From contig NZ_PJJS01000042.1 of NCBI RefSeq assembly GCF_002929845.1, forward strand, positions 1 through 64,000: 64,000 bases of DNA, read 5' to 3'. The position numbers and the translations under genes were made by a program. Below, piece by piece: positions 44,819 to 53,325 of this stretch. The stretch is from Cryobacterium sp. M96. Lineage in GTDB: Bacteria > Actinomycetota > Actinomycetes > Actinomycetales > Microbacteriaceae. The notes beneath the pieces are model-generated. The model saw only the letters and a program-made list of their open reading frames with translations. It had not been told where the DNA came from and made no database searches. Numbering within the stretch: position 1 is the first letter of the stretch; every line of letters begins with the position of its first letter.

Positions 44819-44929
44819 TTGTCAGACAATTTCCGAAGGTTTCGTTCCTCGCGGCGAAGATGCCCCCGATCAGCTAATCTGCTGACGGTGACCGACCCTG
44901 GACCGCTGACTGCACGTCCCTCGACGTGC
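44819..44929. promoter_or_regulatory. Palindromes in the adhE leader region
   Basis: Two inverted repeats lie in the 264-bp gap before adhE: TTGTCAGACAA at 44819-44829, a perfect palindrome around one base, and GCACGT-N6-ACGTGC at 44912-44929. A -10-like TTATAA follows near 44954. Both may be regulator sites; neither matches the Rex operator pattern clearly. Confidence 0.4.
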
Positions 44930-45003
44930 GGCCGTCTGGCCAGCGCCCTAAGGTTATAAGTAAGAGGCGATAAGCCCAAGGTGGGCCGCCAAAAAGGGAC
45001 ACA

Positions 45004-47727
45004 ATGACAATAATCGACAAACCAGTCACCGAGTCACTTGCCACTCAAATTGACTCTCTGGTTAAAGCCGCTCAGGTCGCGCTTCTGGATTACGCGAACT
45101 TCACGCAGGAACAAATCGACCACATCGTTAAGAAAGCCTCGGTGGCTGCTCTCAGCAAACACGCCGAGCTTGCCGTTCACGCCGTAGCCGAAACCGGCCG
45201 TGGCGTATTCGAAGATAAGGCCGTTAAAAATCTTTTCGCATGCGAACACGTTACGAACTCGATGCAAAACCTTAAGACCGTCGGCGTTATCAGCCGAGAC
45301 GACATTACCGGCATTACTGAGATCGCTGAGCCGGTCGGCGTGATTTGCGGTGTGACCCCCGTTACGAACCCCACCTCGACCGCGATCTTCAAGTCGCTCA
45401 TCGCACTGAAGACCCGCAACCCGATTGTTTTCGGTTTCCACCCGGGCGCCCAGCAGTCCTCTGTGGCCGCAGCGCGCGTCGTGCGCGACGCCGCCATCCT
45501 CGCCGGTGCACCGGCAAACTGCATCCAGTGGGTTGAAACGCCGTCCCTCGAGGCCACCAGCCTGCTGATGAACCACCCGGGCGTCGCAACCATCCTCGCC
45601 ACCGGTGGCAACGCCATGGTCCGGGCCGCGTACTCCTGCGGCAAGCCCGCCCTCGGCGTCGGAGCGGGCAACGTTCCCGCCTTCATCGAGAAAAGCGCCA
45701 AGCTCAAGCGTGCCATCAACGACGTCGTGCTCTCCAAGTCTTTCGACTACGGCATGATCTGCGCGTCGGAGCAGGCCGTCATCATCGAAGAGCCGCTCTA
45801 CGCAGAAGCCATGGCCGAGTTCAAGATCCTGCACACCTACCTGGTCACCCCGGCCGAGAAGCTTCTCCTCGAGGACTACATCTTCGGAGTCCAGGCCAAC
45901 TCGACCAACTGTGGCGAGGCCAAGCTCAACGCCGCCGTCGTCGGCAAGTCGCCGGTCTGGATCGCCCAGCAGGCCGGATTCACCATCCCGGCCGACACAT
46001 CGATCATCCTGGTCGAGGTCGCCGGAGTGGGACCGAACGAGCCGATGACCCGCGAAAAGCTGGCACCCGTTCTCGCCGTGCTGCATGCCAAGGACGCTGA
46101 AGAGGGCATTTCGCTCTCCGAGCAGATGGTTGAATTCGACGGCCTCGGCCACTCGGGCTCCATCCACAGCGAAAACCCGGCCATCATCGAAGAGTTCGGA
46201 ACCCGCGTCAAGGCGGTCCGGATCATCACCAACGCTCCCAGCTCGCTCGGTGGTATCGGTGACATCTACAACGCGTTCATCCCGTCATTGACACTCGGCT
46301 GTGGCTCGTACGGACACAACTCCGTCTCGAACAACGTCTCCGCGATCAACCTCATCAACGTCAAGCGCATCGGCAGAAGGAACAACAACTTGCAGTGGTT
46401 CAAGGTCCCCGCCAAGACGTACTTCGAGCCGAACGCCATCCGTTACCTGGCGGACATGCGCAACGTCGAACGTGTCACGATCGTGACCGACTCGACCATG
46501 ACCCGCCTCGGTTTCGTCGACAAGATCCTCGACATCCTGAACCGGCGCGAGGGCCGCGTCGCACTGCAGATCATCGACAACGTGCTGCCCGAACCGACCG
46601 TCTCAGCGGTCGAAAAGGGTGCCGCCGAAATGCGGGCCTTCAAGCCTGACACCATCATCGCCCTCGGCGGCGGCTCGCCGATGGACGCCGCGAAGGTCAT
46701 GTGGCTGCTGTACGAACACCCCGAAATCGAATTCTCCGACATGAAGGAAAAGTTCTTCGACGTGCGCAAGCGCGCGTTCAAGTTCCCCGACCTCGGCGAA
46801 CTGGCCAAGCTCGTCTGCATCCCCACCACTTCGGGCACCGGTTCGGAAATGACCCCGTTCGCCGTGATCACCGACGAAGTCACCGGAGTCAAGTACCCGC
46901 TCGCGGACTACGCCCTCCTGCCGACCGTCGCGATCATCGACCCCGTGCTCACGGCCATGATGCCGTCGTTCCTGGTTGCTGACTCGGGTTTCGACGCTCT
47001 CACACACGCCACCGAGGCCTACGTGTCCGTCTACGCGAACGACTTCACCGACGGCCTCTGCCTGCACGCGATCAAGCTGATCTTCGAGAACATCGTGACC
47101 AGCGTCAACGGCACCACCGCCAGCACCGACGGTGAGGTCATCAAGGCCCGCGAGAAGATGCACAACGCCTCGTCGATCGCCGGGATGGCGTTCGGCAACG
47201 CGTTCCTGGGTATTTGTCACGCGATGGCTCACGTCACCGGCGCGCAGCTCCACCTGATCCACGGCCGGGTCAACGCGACCTACCTGCCGCACGTGATCCG
47301 TTACAACGGCCTCATCCCCACCAAGCTCACCAGCTGGCCCAAGTACGAGAGCTACATCGCCCCGGAGCGCTTCCAGCAGATCGCGAAGCACCTCGGCCTC
47401 CCGGCGTCGACCCCGGCGGAGGGCGTCGAGTCCTACGCCCTGGCCGTGGAGAAGCTGCGCGACCTGGCCGGCATCAAGCCGTCCTTCCAGGCGCAGGGTG
47501 TGCCGGAAGAGGACTTCATCAGCCGCCTCGACAGCCTGGCCATGGGTGCTTACGGTGACCAGTGCGCACCGGCCAACCCGCGCATGCCGATGCTCGACGA
47601 CATGCACACCATCATGGAGGCCGCGTACTACGGCACCTCTTTCAACGAGGTCCGCGCCGCTCGCGCGGCCGTCGAAGCAGTGGCACCGGCCGAAGAAAAG
47701 AAGTCGGCCCGCAAGGCAGGCAAGTAG
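45004..47727 (+). CDS. adhE: Bifunctional acetaldehyde-CoA/alcohol dehydrogenase
   Basis: A 907-residue fusion enzyme reducing acetyl-CoA through acetaldehyde to ethanol, regenerating NAD. The N-terminal aldehyde dehydrogenase (about 1-440) has the catalytic cysteine in DYGMICASEQAVI near residue 254. The C-terminal iron alcohol dehydrogenase (about 455-870) has GGGSPMDAAKVMW, DSGFDALTHATEAYVS and ICHAMAHVTGAQLHLIHG with the metal histidines. The final 20 residues are Ala/Lys-rich. Start ATG with AAGGGA upstream. Codon choice is more biased and the first 250 bases are AT-richer than neighbours, which suggests strong expression. It lies alone, with a terminator after it. Confidence 0.96.
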   Translation: MTIIDKPVTESLATQIDSLVKAAQVALLDYANFTQEQIDHIVKKASVAALSKHAELAVHAVAETGRGVFEDKAVKNLFACEHVTNSMQNLKTVGVISRDDITGITEIAEPVGVICGVTPVTNPTSTAIFKSLIALKTRNPIVFGFHPGAQQSSVAAARVVRDAAILAGAPANCIQWVETPSLEATSLLMNHPGVATILATGGNAMVRAAYSCGKPALGVGAGNVPAFIEKSAKLKRAINDVVLSKSFDYGMICASEQAVIIEEPLYAEAMAEFKILHTYLVTPAEKLLLEDYIFGVQANSTNCGEAKLNAAVVGKSPVWIAQQAGFTIPADTSIILVEVAGVGPNEPMTREKLAPVLAVLHAKDAEEGISLSEQMVEFDGLGHSGSIHSENPAIIEEFGTRVKAVRIITNAPSSLGGIGDIYNAFIPSLTLGCGSYGHNSVSNNVSAINLINVKRIGRRNNNLQWFKVPAKTYFEPNAIRYLADMRNVERVTIVTDSTMTRLGFVDKILDILNRREGRVALQIIDNVLPEPTVSAVEKGAAEMRAFKPDTIIALGGGSPMDAAKVMWLLYEHPEIEFSDMKEKFFDVRKRAFKFPDLGELAKLVCIPTTSGTGSEMTPFAVITDEVTGVKYPLADYALLPTVAIIDPVLTAMMPSFLVADSGFDALTHATEAYVSVYANDFTDGLCLHAIKLIFENIVTSVNGTTASTDGEVIKAREKMHNASSIAGMAFGNAFLGICHAMAHVTGAQLHLIHGRVNATYLPHVIRYNGLIPTKLTSWPKYESYIAPERFQQIAKHLGLPASTPAEGVESYALAVEKLRDLAGIKPSFQAQGVPEEDFISRLDSLAMGAYGDQCAPANPRMPMLDDMHTIMEAAYYGTSFNEVRAARAAVEAVAPAEEKKSARKAGK

Positions 47728-47750
47728 CCGTCACCGCCTGATTGACTGGG

Positions 47751-47784
47751 GAACGGCCCCGCACCTGTTGGTGCGGGGCCGTTC
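47751..47784 (+). terminator. Intrinsic-like terminator after adhE
   Basis: A 14-bp perfect stem (GAACGGCCCCGCAC with GTGCGGGGCCGTTC) and a 6-base loop begin 24 bp after the adhE stop, followed by TCTCGTGT. It also lies about 49 bp beyond the end of the convergent minus-strand gene, so it may serve both. Confidence 0.75.
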
Positions 47785-47832
47785 TCGTGTACGGCCCACC
47801 CTGTGGCAGGAGCGAGCCTGGTCACAGTCGGT

Positions 47833-48564
47833 TCAGAGCCAGCGCGCTGCCACGGGGGTCTCCCCCGCATCGGAAGTAACGCCCGATCGGGCACGGCCGG
47901 CGGCCCAGGCGGCCAGGTCGGCGAGCGACCCCGTGACCTGGTCGGCGGCATCCGGATCGCCGTAGCCTGTGTGCGTCGAATCCGTCGCGGTGAGCCGGCG
48001 GCCCGCGTCCCCCCGGGAGGCCCAGGCACCGACGATCTCGCCGAGAAGCCGGTCGAATGCCTCCTCCGGCAGGTCCCGGAAGCCGGCACCGTGGTTGAGG
48101 TCGACGGCGTGGATCCAGAGTTCGCGGGTGCGCATCCAGATCGTGTCCCGCAGCGGCACCATGGCACCCTGCCCGTTCCTGACCGGAACGACCCAGCGGT
48201 CGTCCGCCAGCGCCAGCCAGCGTCGGTCCAGGTCGGCGGCCGAGTCCGCCCAGGATTCACGGACCGCATCGGAACTGAGGATGCTGCCCGCGACGATCTC
48301 CGCATTCCGCGCCTCCATCGAGGCAAACATCACCGTCTCGGCTCCGGTGTCGGCCCACTGTGCCAGCCGTCCGATCGCACGGGTGTTGGACGCGACGTGC
48401 GCGACGACCTGGCGCCGGGTCCAGCCCGGCAGCAGGGAGTCCCCGTCGAGTTCATCGTCTGTGAGCCCCTGCAGTTCGCGACCGAAGAATTCCGTGCCCC
48501 GCCGGGCGAGGTCCAGCGTCAACCGGCGTGCAGAAAGCTCAAACGGATCGTGGGGTGCGCTCAT
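47833..48564 (-). CDS. Maleylpyruvate isomerase family mycothiol-dependent enzyme
   Basis: A 243-residue protein of the DinB-like mycothiol-dependent group. The N-terminal helical bundle has RRQVVAHVASNTRAIGRLA, giving one metal histidine. TRELWIHAVDLNHGAGFRDL near residues 145-165 gives two more, the expected metal-binding set. These enzymes use mycothiol, the thiol of actinobacteria, as cofactor. The ATG at 48564 with AAAGGGG upstream is chosen; the frame opens further upstream without homology. The reaction is unknown. Confidence 0.85.
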   Translation of the reverse strand: MSAPHDPFELSARRLTLDLARRGTEFFGRELQGLTDDELDGDSLLPGWTRRQVVAHVASNTRAIGRLAQWADTGAETVMFASMEARNAEIVAGSILSSDAVRESWADSAADLDRRWLALADDRWVVPVRNGQGAMVPLRDTIWMRTRELWIHAVDLNHGAGFRDLPEEAFDRLLGEIVGAWASRGDAGRRLTATDSTHTGYGDPDAADQVTGSLADLAAWAAGRARSGVTSDAGETPVAARWL

Positions 48565-48641
48565 GGGGCCCCTTTCTCGAGTCAACGCGTATGGTCCCCA
48601 CGCTACCCGGCGACCCACCCTCCCCAACGTTCCCTCGACGA

Positions 48642-48661
48642 TGGTCGAGCCTGTCGAGACC
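48642..48661. repeat. Dispersed GGTCGAGCCTGTCGAGACC motif
   Basis: This imperfect palindrome between two minus-strand genes matches a short intergenic sequence that recurs in many Micrococcales genomes (recalled, not searched). Only one copy is seen here. Confidence 0.4.
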
Positions 48662-48682
48662 GAGACCGTGACCAGGGACCCC

Positions 48683-49732
48683 CTATCCGTTTCCCCGTTC
48701 GACCGCGTCCGTCATCCGGGGGCGGGACTTGGTCTCATTCCGCCATTTGAGGGCCCCGGTCTCCAGCCAGGGTGGTGCCATGATCTGCACGGCGCCGCGG
48801 ACCATCCGGATTGCCCAGCCGGAGGCGGCGAGGTAGCGGTGATGCCACCAGCACAAACAGACGCCGTTGTCGGTGTGCGTCGGTCCGCCCTCGGAGTGCG
48901 GGATCACGTGGTGGATCTCGGTCATCCCGGCCGGGATTTTGCAGCCCGGGATGACGCAGGTGCCGTCGCGGAGCTGAATCGCCCGGCGTTGCGCGGCGGT
49001 GAAGCAGCGTTCGGGTGAGCCGAGGGCGATGATGCGTCCCTCGTCGGTGATGACGACTTTCTGCTGACCGCCGTTGCTGATCAGGTCCGTGACGGCGCTG
49101 ATCGAGATCGGGGTTTCGACGCCGTCGATCCAGCCGACGCCGCGGCCCTGACCGAAGTCCGCGTTCAGGTCCTGTTCCCGCACACTGACCAGAACCATGG
49201 CCGGGGCGCCGCCGATGGTCGGGGCCTCCCCGGCCCGGGAGACGACCTCGAGGATCACGGCGAGCACGTCGTGGCGCCGCTGGTCGGAACCCGTCGGGCG
49301 CGAGCACGGCCCTCCAGACCGCACCCTGCAACCGGATCTCATCCGCCGACGCCGGCACCGGGGTCTCGGAGCTGGTGCCGGTGGCCGAGGCGACCAGCTC
49401 GCTCTCGGCTGCCTGCACCGAGTCCAGGTCGGTGTACCGCAGCGTCGGCGTCAACGCGGTGAGAATCGCGTCGGCCGTGTCGACGCCGATCGCCCCGGCG
49501 GCCAGGCCGATGGCCGTGGCGGGGAAGGTGGGCGGCAGCGGTTCGCCACCCCGGGGAGCGGCCGGTGCGCAGCTGCGTGCCCAACCGCGTCCGTCGCCCC
49601 GCGGTCGGCCCGGAGACGAGCGTCAGACGCTCGAGTAGTTCTCCGGCGGTGCGGCAGCCCCGCGACCGCCCGAGCCGCCGCGGACAGGCCGTGCGCGGCA
49701 TCCGCTTCGGGCTGTTCCAGGAGGTTGGTCAC
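48683..49732 (-). pseudogene. DUF222/HNH endonuclease pseudogene, three frameshifts
   Basis: Homology to the actinobacterial DUF222-HNH nuclease family runs over four segments in successive frames. The N-terminus starts at a GTG at 49732 (TNLLEQPEADAAHGLS), then come a TAGELLERLTLVSG segment, a LTPTLRYTDLDSVQAAESEL segment, and finally HDVLAVILEVVSRAGEAPT through the end. Three frameshifts in the same direction separate them. The C-terminal HNH core is intact (RDGTCVIPGC, EIHHVIPHSEGG, CLCWWHHRYL). The total is about 350 codons, shorter than the usual 450-500, so there are internal losses too. A functional truncated product from an internal start cannot be ruled out. Confidence 0.85.
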
Positions 49733-49866
49733 GGGATAATTTTACCCTGACTAGAACCTGAAATTCAGAGTGACTCACCAATAACGCAAACTAGTCTAGT
49801 AGATGTATACGAATGAATCAGCGCCTTTCCACCGCCCGCGCGGCGACGGGGCGGCCATCTCAGGCC

Positions 49867-50661
49867 CTACGCACGCTCCAGTTCGTGGGCCAGCGCCTCA
49901 AGTTCGGCCCCTCCCGCCATCAGCGCGGTCATCTCTTCGATCGTGATCTCACTCTTGGCGAAATCACCCATACTGGTGCCGCGCTGCAGCAGCAGGAAAC
50001 GGTCGCCGACCGGATAGGCGTGGTGCGGATTGTGCGTGATAAAGACGACGCCGAGCCCGCGGTCCCTGGCCCGGGCGATGTACGAGAGCACCACCCCGGC
50101 CTGCTTGACCCCCAGGGCCGACGTGGGTTCGTCGAGAATGACGACCTTCGCCCCGAAATGCACGGCGCGTGCGATGGCGACGGATTGCCGTTCCCCGCCG
50201 GAAAGCGTTCCGATCGGCTGGTCCACGTCGCGTAGGTTGATGCCCATCCGGGCGAGCTCGTTTTTGGTCGTGGCCCGCATGCCGGTGACATCGAGGCGCC
50301 GCAGCGGGCCTCGGCCTCGGGTGAGCTCGGAACCGAGGAAGAAGTTGCGCCACACCGGCATCAACGGCACCACGGCCAGGTCCTGGTAGGCGGTGGCGAT
50401 GCCGAGGGAGAGCGCCTCCCGCGGATGCGCGAATCGGCGCTCCACCCCGAAGACGCGCAGGCTGCCCTCCGAGTGCTGGTGGGCACCGGAGAGGATCTTG
50501 ATGAACGTTGACTTGCCCGCGCCGTTGTCGCCCAGCACGCAGAGCACTTCCCCGGCGCCGACGGATGCCGACACGCCCGCCAACGCCCGCACCGAACCGT
50601 AGGACTTCCCGATGTCATGCACCTCGAGAATCGGCTCCGGACGGATCGGGGCCGGCGTCAT
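49867..50661 (-). CDS. Sugar ABC transporter ATPase, single domain
   Basis: A 264-residue ATPase of the carbohydrate uptake class 2 group. It has Walker [11 protein letters not shown] near residue 43, signature [13 protein letters not shown] near 150, Walker [14 protein letters not shown] near 170 and H-loop [10 protein letters not shown] near 203. Unlike RbsA it has only one ATPase domain, as in FrcA, so it would work as a homodimer. The start ATG overlaps the permease stop by 4 bp... in operon order it is the last gene, after binding protein and permease. The sugar is not determined. Confidence 0.9.
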   Translation of the reverse strand: MTPAPIRPEPILEVHDIGKSYGSVRALAGVSASVGAGEVLCVLGDNGAGKSTFIKILSGAHQHSEGSLRVFGVERRFAHPREALSLGIATAYQDLAVVPLMPVWRNFFLGSELTRGRGPLRRLDVTGMRATTKNELARMGINLRDVDQPIGTLSGGERQSVAIARAVHFGAKVVILDEPTSALGVKQAGVVLSYIARARDRGLGVVFITHNPHHAYPVGDRFLLLQRGTSMGDFAKSEITIEEMTALMAGGAELEALAHELERA

Positions 50662-51698
50662 GCGCGCACCCCGGACTGGCGGCGAACGAGCAGGTTTACA
50701 AGCACGGCGAGCAGCAGCATCCCGCCGAGAAATGCCTTGAGCCAATTGTTGTCCCACTGGGCGAACACGATGCCCTGCAGGGTCATCCCGTAGATCAGGG
50801 CTCCGAGGGCCGCGCCAATCGCCGATCCGTAACCGCCGGTGAGCAGGCATCCGCCCACGACGGCACAGATGATGTAGATGAATTCCTGACCGACCCCGGT
50901 CGTGGCCTGCACGGTCGACACGTCGAAGAGCTGAAGCATGCCGACGAGCCAGCCGGCACCGGCCGTGGTCATGAACAGCCCGAGCTTGACCTTGAACACG
51001 GGAACGCCGACCTGCCGGGAGCTCGTGACCTGGCCGCCGACGGCGAAGATCCAGTTGCCGGGCCGGGTGCGCAGCAGCACCCAGGTGGCCAGCGCGGTGA
51101 ACGCGATCCACCAGACGATCGAGATCTTGACGTCCATGCCCAGGAACGGGAACGAGGAGCCGAAGAAGACCTTGACCTGGTCGAACCCGGGCACCGCCCC
51201 CATCCCCTGAATGGCGACGCTGCCCGTGAAGAGTTTCGTCAACGCCAGGTTGCAGCCCTGCAGGATGAAGAAGGCCGCGAGGGTCACGATGAAGCTCGGC
51301 AGGCCGGTCTTCATGACGACCCAGGCGTTCCCGGCGCCGATCAGGAGGGCCACCGCGAGGGCCAGCACGAGGGCGAACCAGATGTTCAGCTCCCACTGAG
51401 TGGTGACCACGCCGACGATGAGCCCCGTGGTGCCCGTCATCGCGCCCGCCGAGAGGTCGAACTCCCCGCCGATCATGAGCAGGGCGACGGCCACGGCCAT
51501 GATGCCGAACAGGGAGGCCGAGTAGAGCCAGGTGGAGATGCCCGCGGGAGTCAGGAACGCCTGCGTGGAGAGCGAGAAGAAGAGGAAGATCGCCAGGGTC
51601 GCCACGAGTGCGCCGACCTCAGGCCTGCGCAGCAGGGTGGGCAGCGGATGCGCCCTCGTCGGCCGTTCATCGATCCCCGCGCCCACAGCGACGGTCAT
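50658..51698 (-). CDS. Sugar ABC transporter permease
   Basis: A 346-residue membrane protein of the ribose/fructose (BPD_transp_2) permease family with about ten helices and the motif [16 protein letters not shown] near residue 80. A conserved late segment [20 protein letters not shown] lies near residue 290. It is the middle gene of an operon with 4-bp overlaps on both sides. It forms the channel for the sugar delivered by the lipoprotein encoded upstream. Confidence 0.92.
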   Translation of the reverse strand: MTVAVGAGIDERPTRAHPLPTLLRRPEVGALVATLAIFLFFSLSTQAFLTPAGISTWLYSASLFGIMAVAVALLMIGGEFDLSAGAMTGTTGLIVGVVTTQWELNIWFALVLALAVALLIGAGNAWVVMKTGLPSFIVTLAAFFILQGCNLALTKLFTGSVAIQGMGAVPGFDQVKVFFGSSFPFLGMDVKISIVWWIAFTALATWVLLRTRPGNWIFAVGGQVTSSRQVGVPVFKVKLGLFMTTAGAGWLVGMLQLFDVSTVQATTGVGQEFIYIICAVVGGCLLTGGYGSAIGAALGALIYGMTLQGIVFAQWDNNWLKAFLGGMLLLAVLVNLLVRRQSGVRA

Positions 51699-52657
51699 CT
51701 CGTGCCGTTCTCCGCGAACTTCGCGACCTGGGCCGCGTTGTCCTTCGTCACGAAGCCCGGGCCTGAATAGACCGGCAGCCCGCCGCCGACGACGTCGCCG
51801 TTGCGCTTCTGCAGGGTGAGGAAGGTCACGGGCAGGTAGCCCTGGGAGTACGGCTGCTGGTCGACCGCGAACAGTATCTTGCCGCCCTGGATGAGCCGGG
51901 TCACGTCGGCGGACACGTCGAACGTGGCCAGCGTGGCTGGGCTTTTCGCCTCGTCGATGGCCTGGCTCGCGGCCACGGCGACCCCGGTCTGCAGGGTGAG
52001 GACGGCGTCGATGGACGGGTCGGCCAGGAGTTTGCTCTTGATGGTGTTCTGGGCATCCGCGAGGTTGGCGACGTCGACCTGCACGTTGCTGACGTCCGCG
52101 CCGACCGTGTCGGCGGCACCCGTGCAGCGTTCTTCGAGCCCCGAGTTGCCGGCCTCGTGGATGATGCAGATCACGTTGGTCACGTCGGCGGCGGCCAGCT
52201 GTTCACCGGCTCCCTGGCCCGCGATGAACTCGCTCTGGCCGACGTGGGTCTGGGCGCCGAATTCGACGGACTTCTCCAGGCCCGAGTTGATGGTGATCAC
52301 TGGGATGCCGGCGGCAACGGCTTTCTCGACGGCGCTCTTCACGCCGTCGGGGTTCGCCATCGAGATGATGAGCCCGTCGGGCTGGGCCGCGATGGCCGCT
52401 TCGATCAGCTGGCTCTGCTTGACCGGGTCGCCGTCGCCCTGATACGTGACCGTGGCTCCGAGGTCGGTGCCTGCCTGCTCGGCGCCGCTCTTGACGACGT
52501 CCCAGAAGGAATCGCCCGCGGTGCCGTGAGTGACCACGGCGATGGTGACCGGCTCCCCTGCCGCTCCCCCGTCAGCATCCGTTCCCGTGGCGGTGCACCC
52601 CGTCAGCGCCAGCGACGCGACACCGAAAACGGCCAGCAGGCTGATCTTGAGCTTCAT
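51695..52657 (-). CDS. Sugar ABC transporter substrate-binding lipoprotein
   Basis: A 320-residue periplasmic-binding-protein type I (ribose-like) lipoprotein. The signal peptide ends in LALTGCTA with the lipid-anchored cysteine near residue 21. The mature fold has VAVVTHGTAGDSFW-like motif (IAVVTHGTAGDSFWDVV), GLIISMANPDGVKSAVEKA near 97, and NTINSGLE-like VITINSGLEKS near 120. First gene of a three-gene sugar uptake operon. Its 215-bp upstream region has repeated CGATTC hexamers (near 52752-52768) that may be a regulator site. Confidence 0.93.
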   Translation of the reverse strand: MKLKISLLAVFGVASLALTGCTATGTDADGGAAGEPVTIAVVTHGTAGDSFWDVVKSGAEQAGTDLGATVTYQGDGDPVKQSQLIEAAIAAQPDGLIISMANPDGVKSAVEKAVAAGIPVITINSGLEKSVEFGAQTHVGQSEFIAGQGAGEQLAAADVTNVICIIHEAGNSGLEERCTGAADTVGADVSNVQVDVANLADAQNTIKSKLLADPSIDAVLTLQTGVAVAASQAIDEAKSPATLATFDVSADVTRLIQGGKILFAVDQQPYSQGYLPVTFLTLQKRNGDVVGGGLPVYSGPGFVTKDNAAQVAKFAENGTR

Positions 52658-52835
52658 ATCTGAACTGTTCCCGACTGTCGTGCGGCGGCCTGAAACAGCG
52701 AGGTTTCGCCGGTGACCTGATGCATATCGAACTTACTGGACCGGGGGCCCGCTCGATTCAGATCGATTCGAACCAGTGGCATGAGTGACTCCTTCGTGAC
52801 GATTCGTTCGGCGCACAGCCACGTGTGCCTGACAC

Positions 52836-52870
52836 AAAAAAGCCCCCGGAACCGTGTGGTTCCGGGGGCT
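52836..52870 (-). terminator. Rho-independent terminator of tRNA-fMet copy 1
   Basis: A 13-bp perfect stem (52841-52853 with 52858-52870) and a GTGT loop are followed on the minus strand by a run of six T. It is 2 bp beyond the encoded CCA of the tRNA. Confidence 0.9.
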
Positions 52871-52872
52871 GA

Positions 52873-52949
52873 TGGTTGCGGGGGCAGGATTTGAACCTAC
52901 GACCTCTGGGTTATGAGCCCAGCGAGCTACCGAACTGCTCCACCCCGCG
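52873..52949 (-). tRNA. Initiator tRNA-fMet (CAU), copy 1, CCA encoded
   Basis: A 77-nt tRNA. It has the initiator hallmarks: an unpaired C1-A72 position at the acceptor end (5' CGCGGGG against CCCCGCA) and three G:C pairs next to the anticodon loop CTCATAA. The 3' CCA is encoded at 52873-52875. A promoter segment (GTGGTAAGTTT on the minus strand) lies about 20 bp upstream. Copy 2 at 55742-55818 is identical. Confidence 0.96.
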
Positions 52950-53064
52950 CTGCAAATACAAACTTACCACAGCCTCGGGTTGTGAAACGCATGGTCAGAC
53001 CTCAGAGGTGATGGCCACGCTCTGGGTACTCCTGAAACCGCTTTCGATAGAAAGAGATTCACCC

Positions 53065-53139
53065 GTGACCGTTCTCACAGAAGTCCTGTCCGACACCGCC
53101 GCTTATGCCGACGGCTTCGGCGACAAGTCCGGAAACTGA
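53065..53139 (+). pseudogene. Possible beta-carbonic anhydrase N-terminal stub
   Basis: A GTG start with weak AAAGAG upstream opens a 24-codon frame reading [20 protein letters not shown] before a stop at 53137. This resembles the N-terminus of actinobacterial beta-carbonic anhydrases, and the similarity ends abruptly where the catalytic cysteine region should begin. It would mark the left breakpoint of the inserted or deleted segment. Identification is by eye from a short peptide and is tentative. Bases 52950-53064 and 53140-53325 show no other gene. Confidence 0.4.
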
Positions 53140-53325
53140 TTCCGGACGTCCTGGGCGGCCGCGCGCGACGCTGTGCCGGGGATGTCGACGTTCGTCGAAT
53201 TGCTCTCCCCACACCCTTCCATTGACGGTGGATCTGGGTTTCTATCGACAGTGCCTGCACCTTCCCCCAGTACCCAACGAGTATTCCGCATGCGCCGCAA
53301 CCCGACTGCTGCCCGGCTTCTCGTC

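Noticed and set aside
44819-44829. Rex redox operator upstream of adhE
   Set aside because: The palindrome lacks the TTGTGAA/TTCACAA halves and spacing of a Rex site, so no regulator is named.
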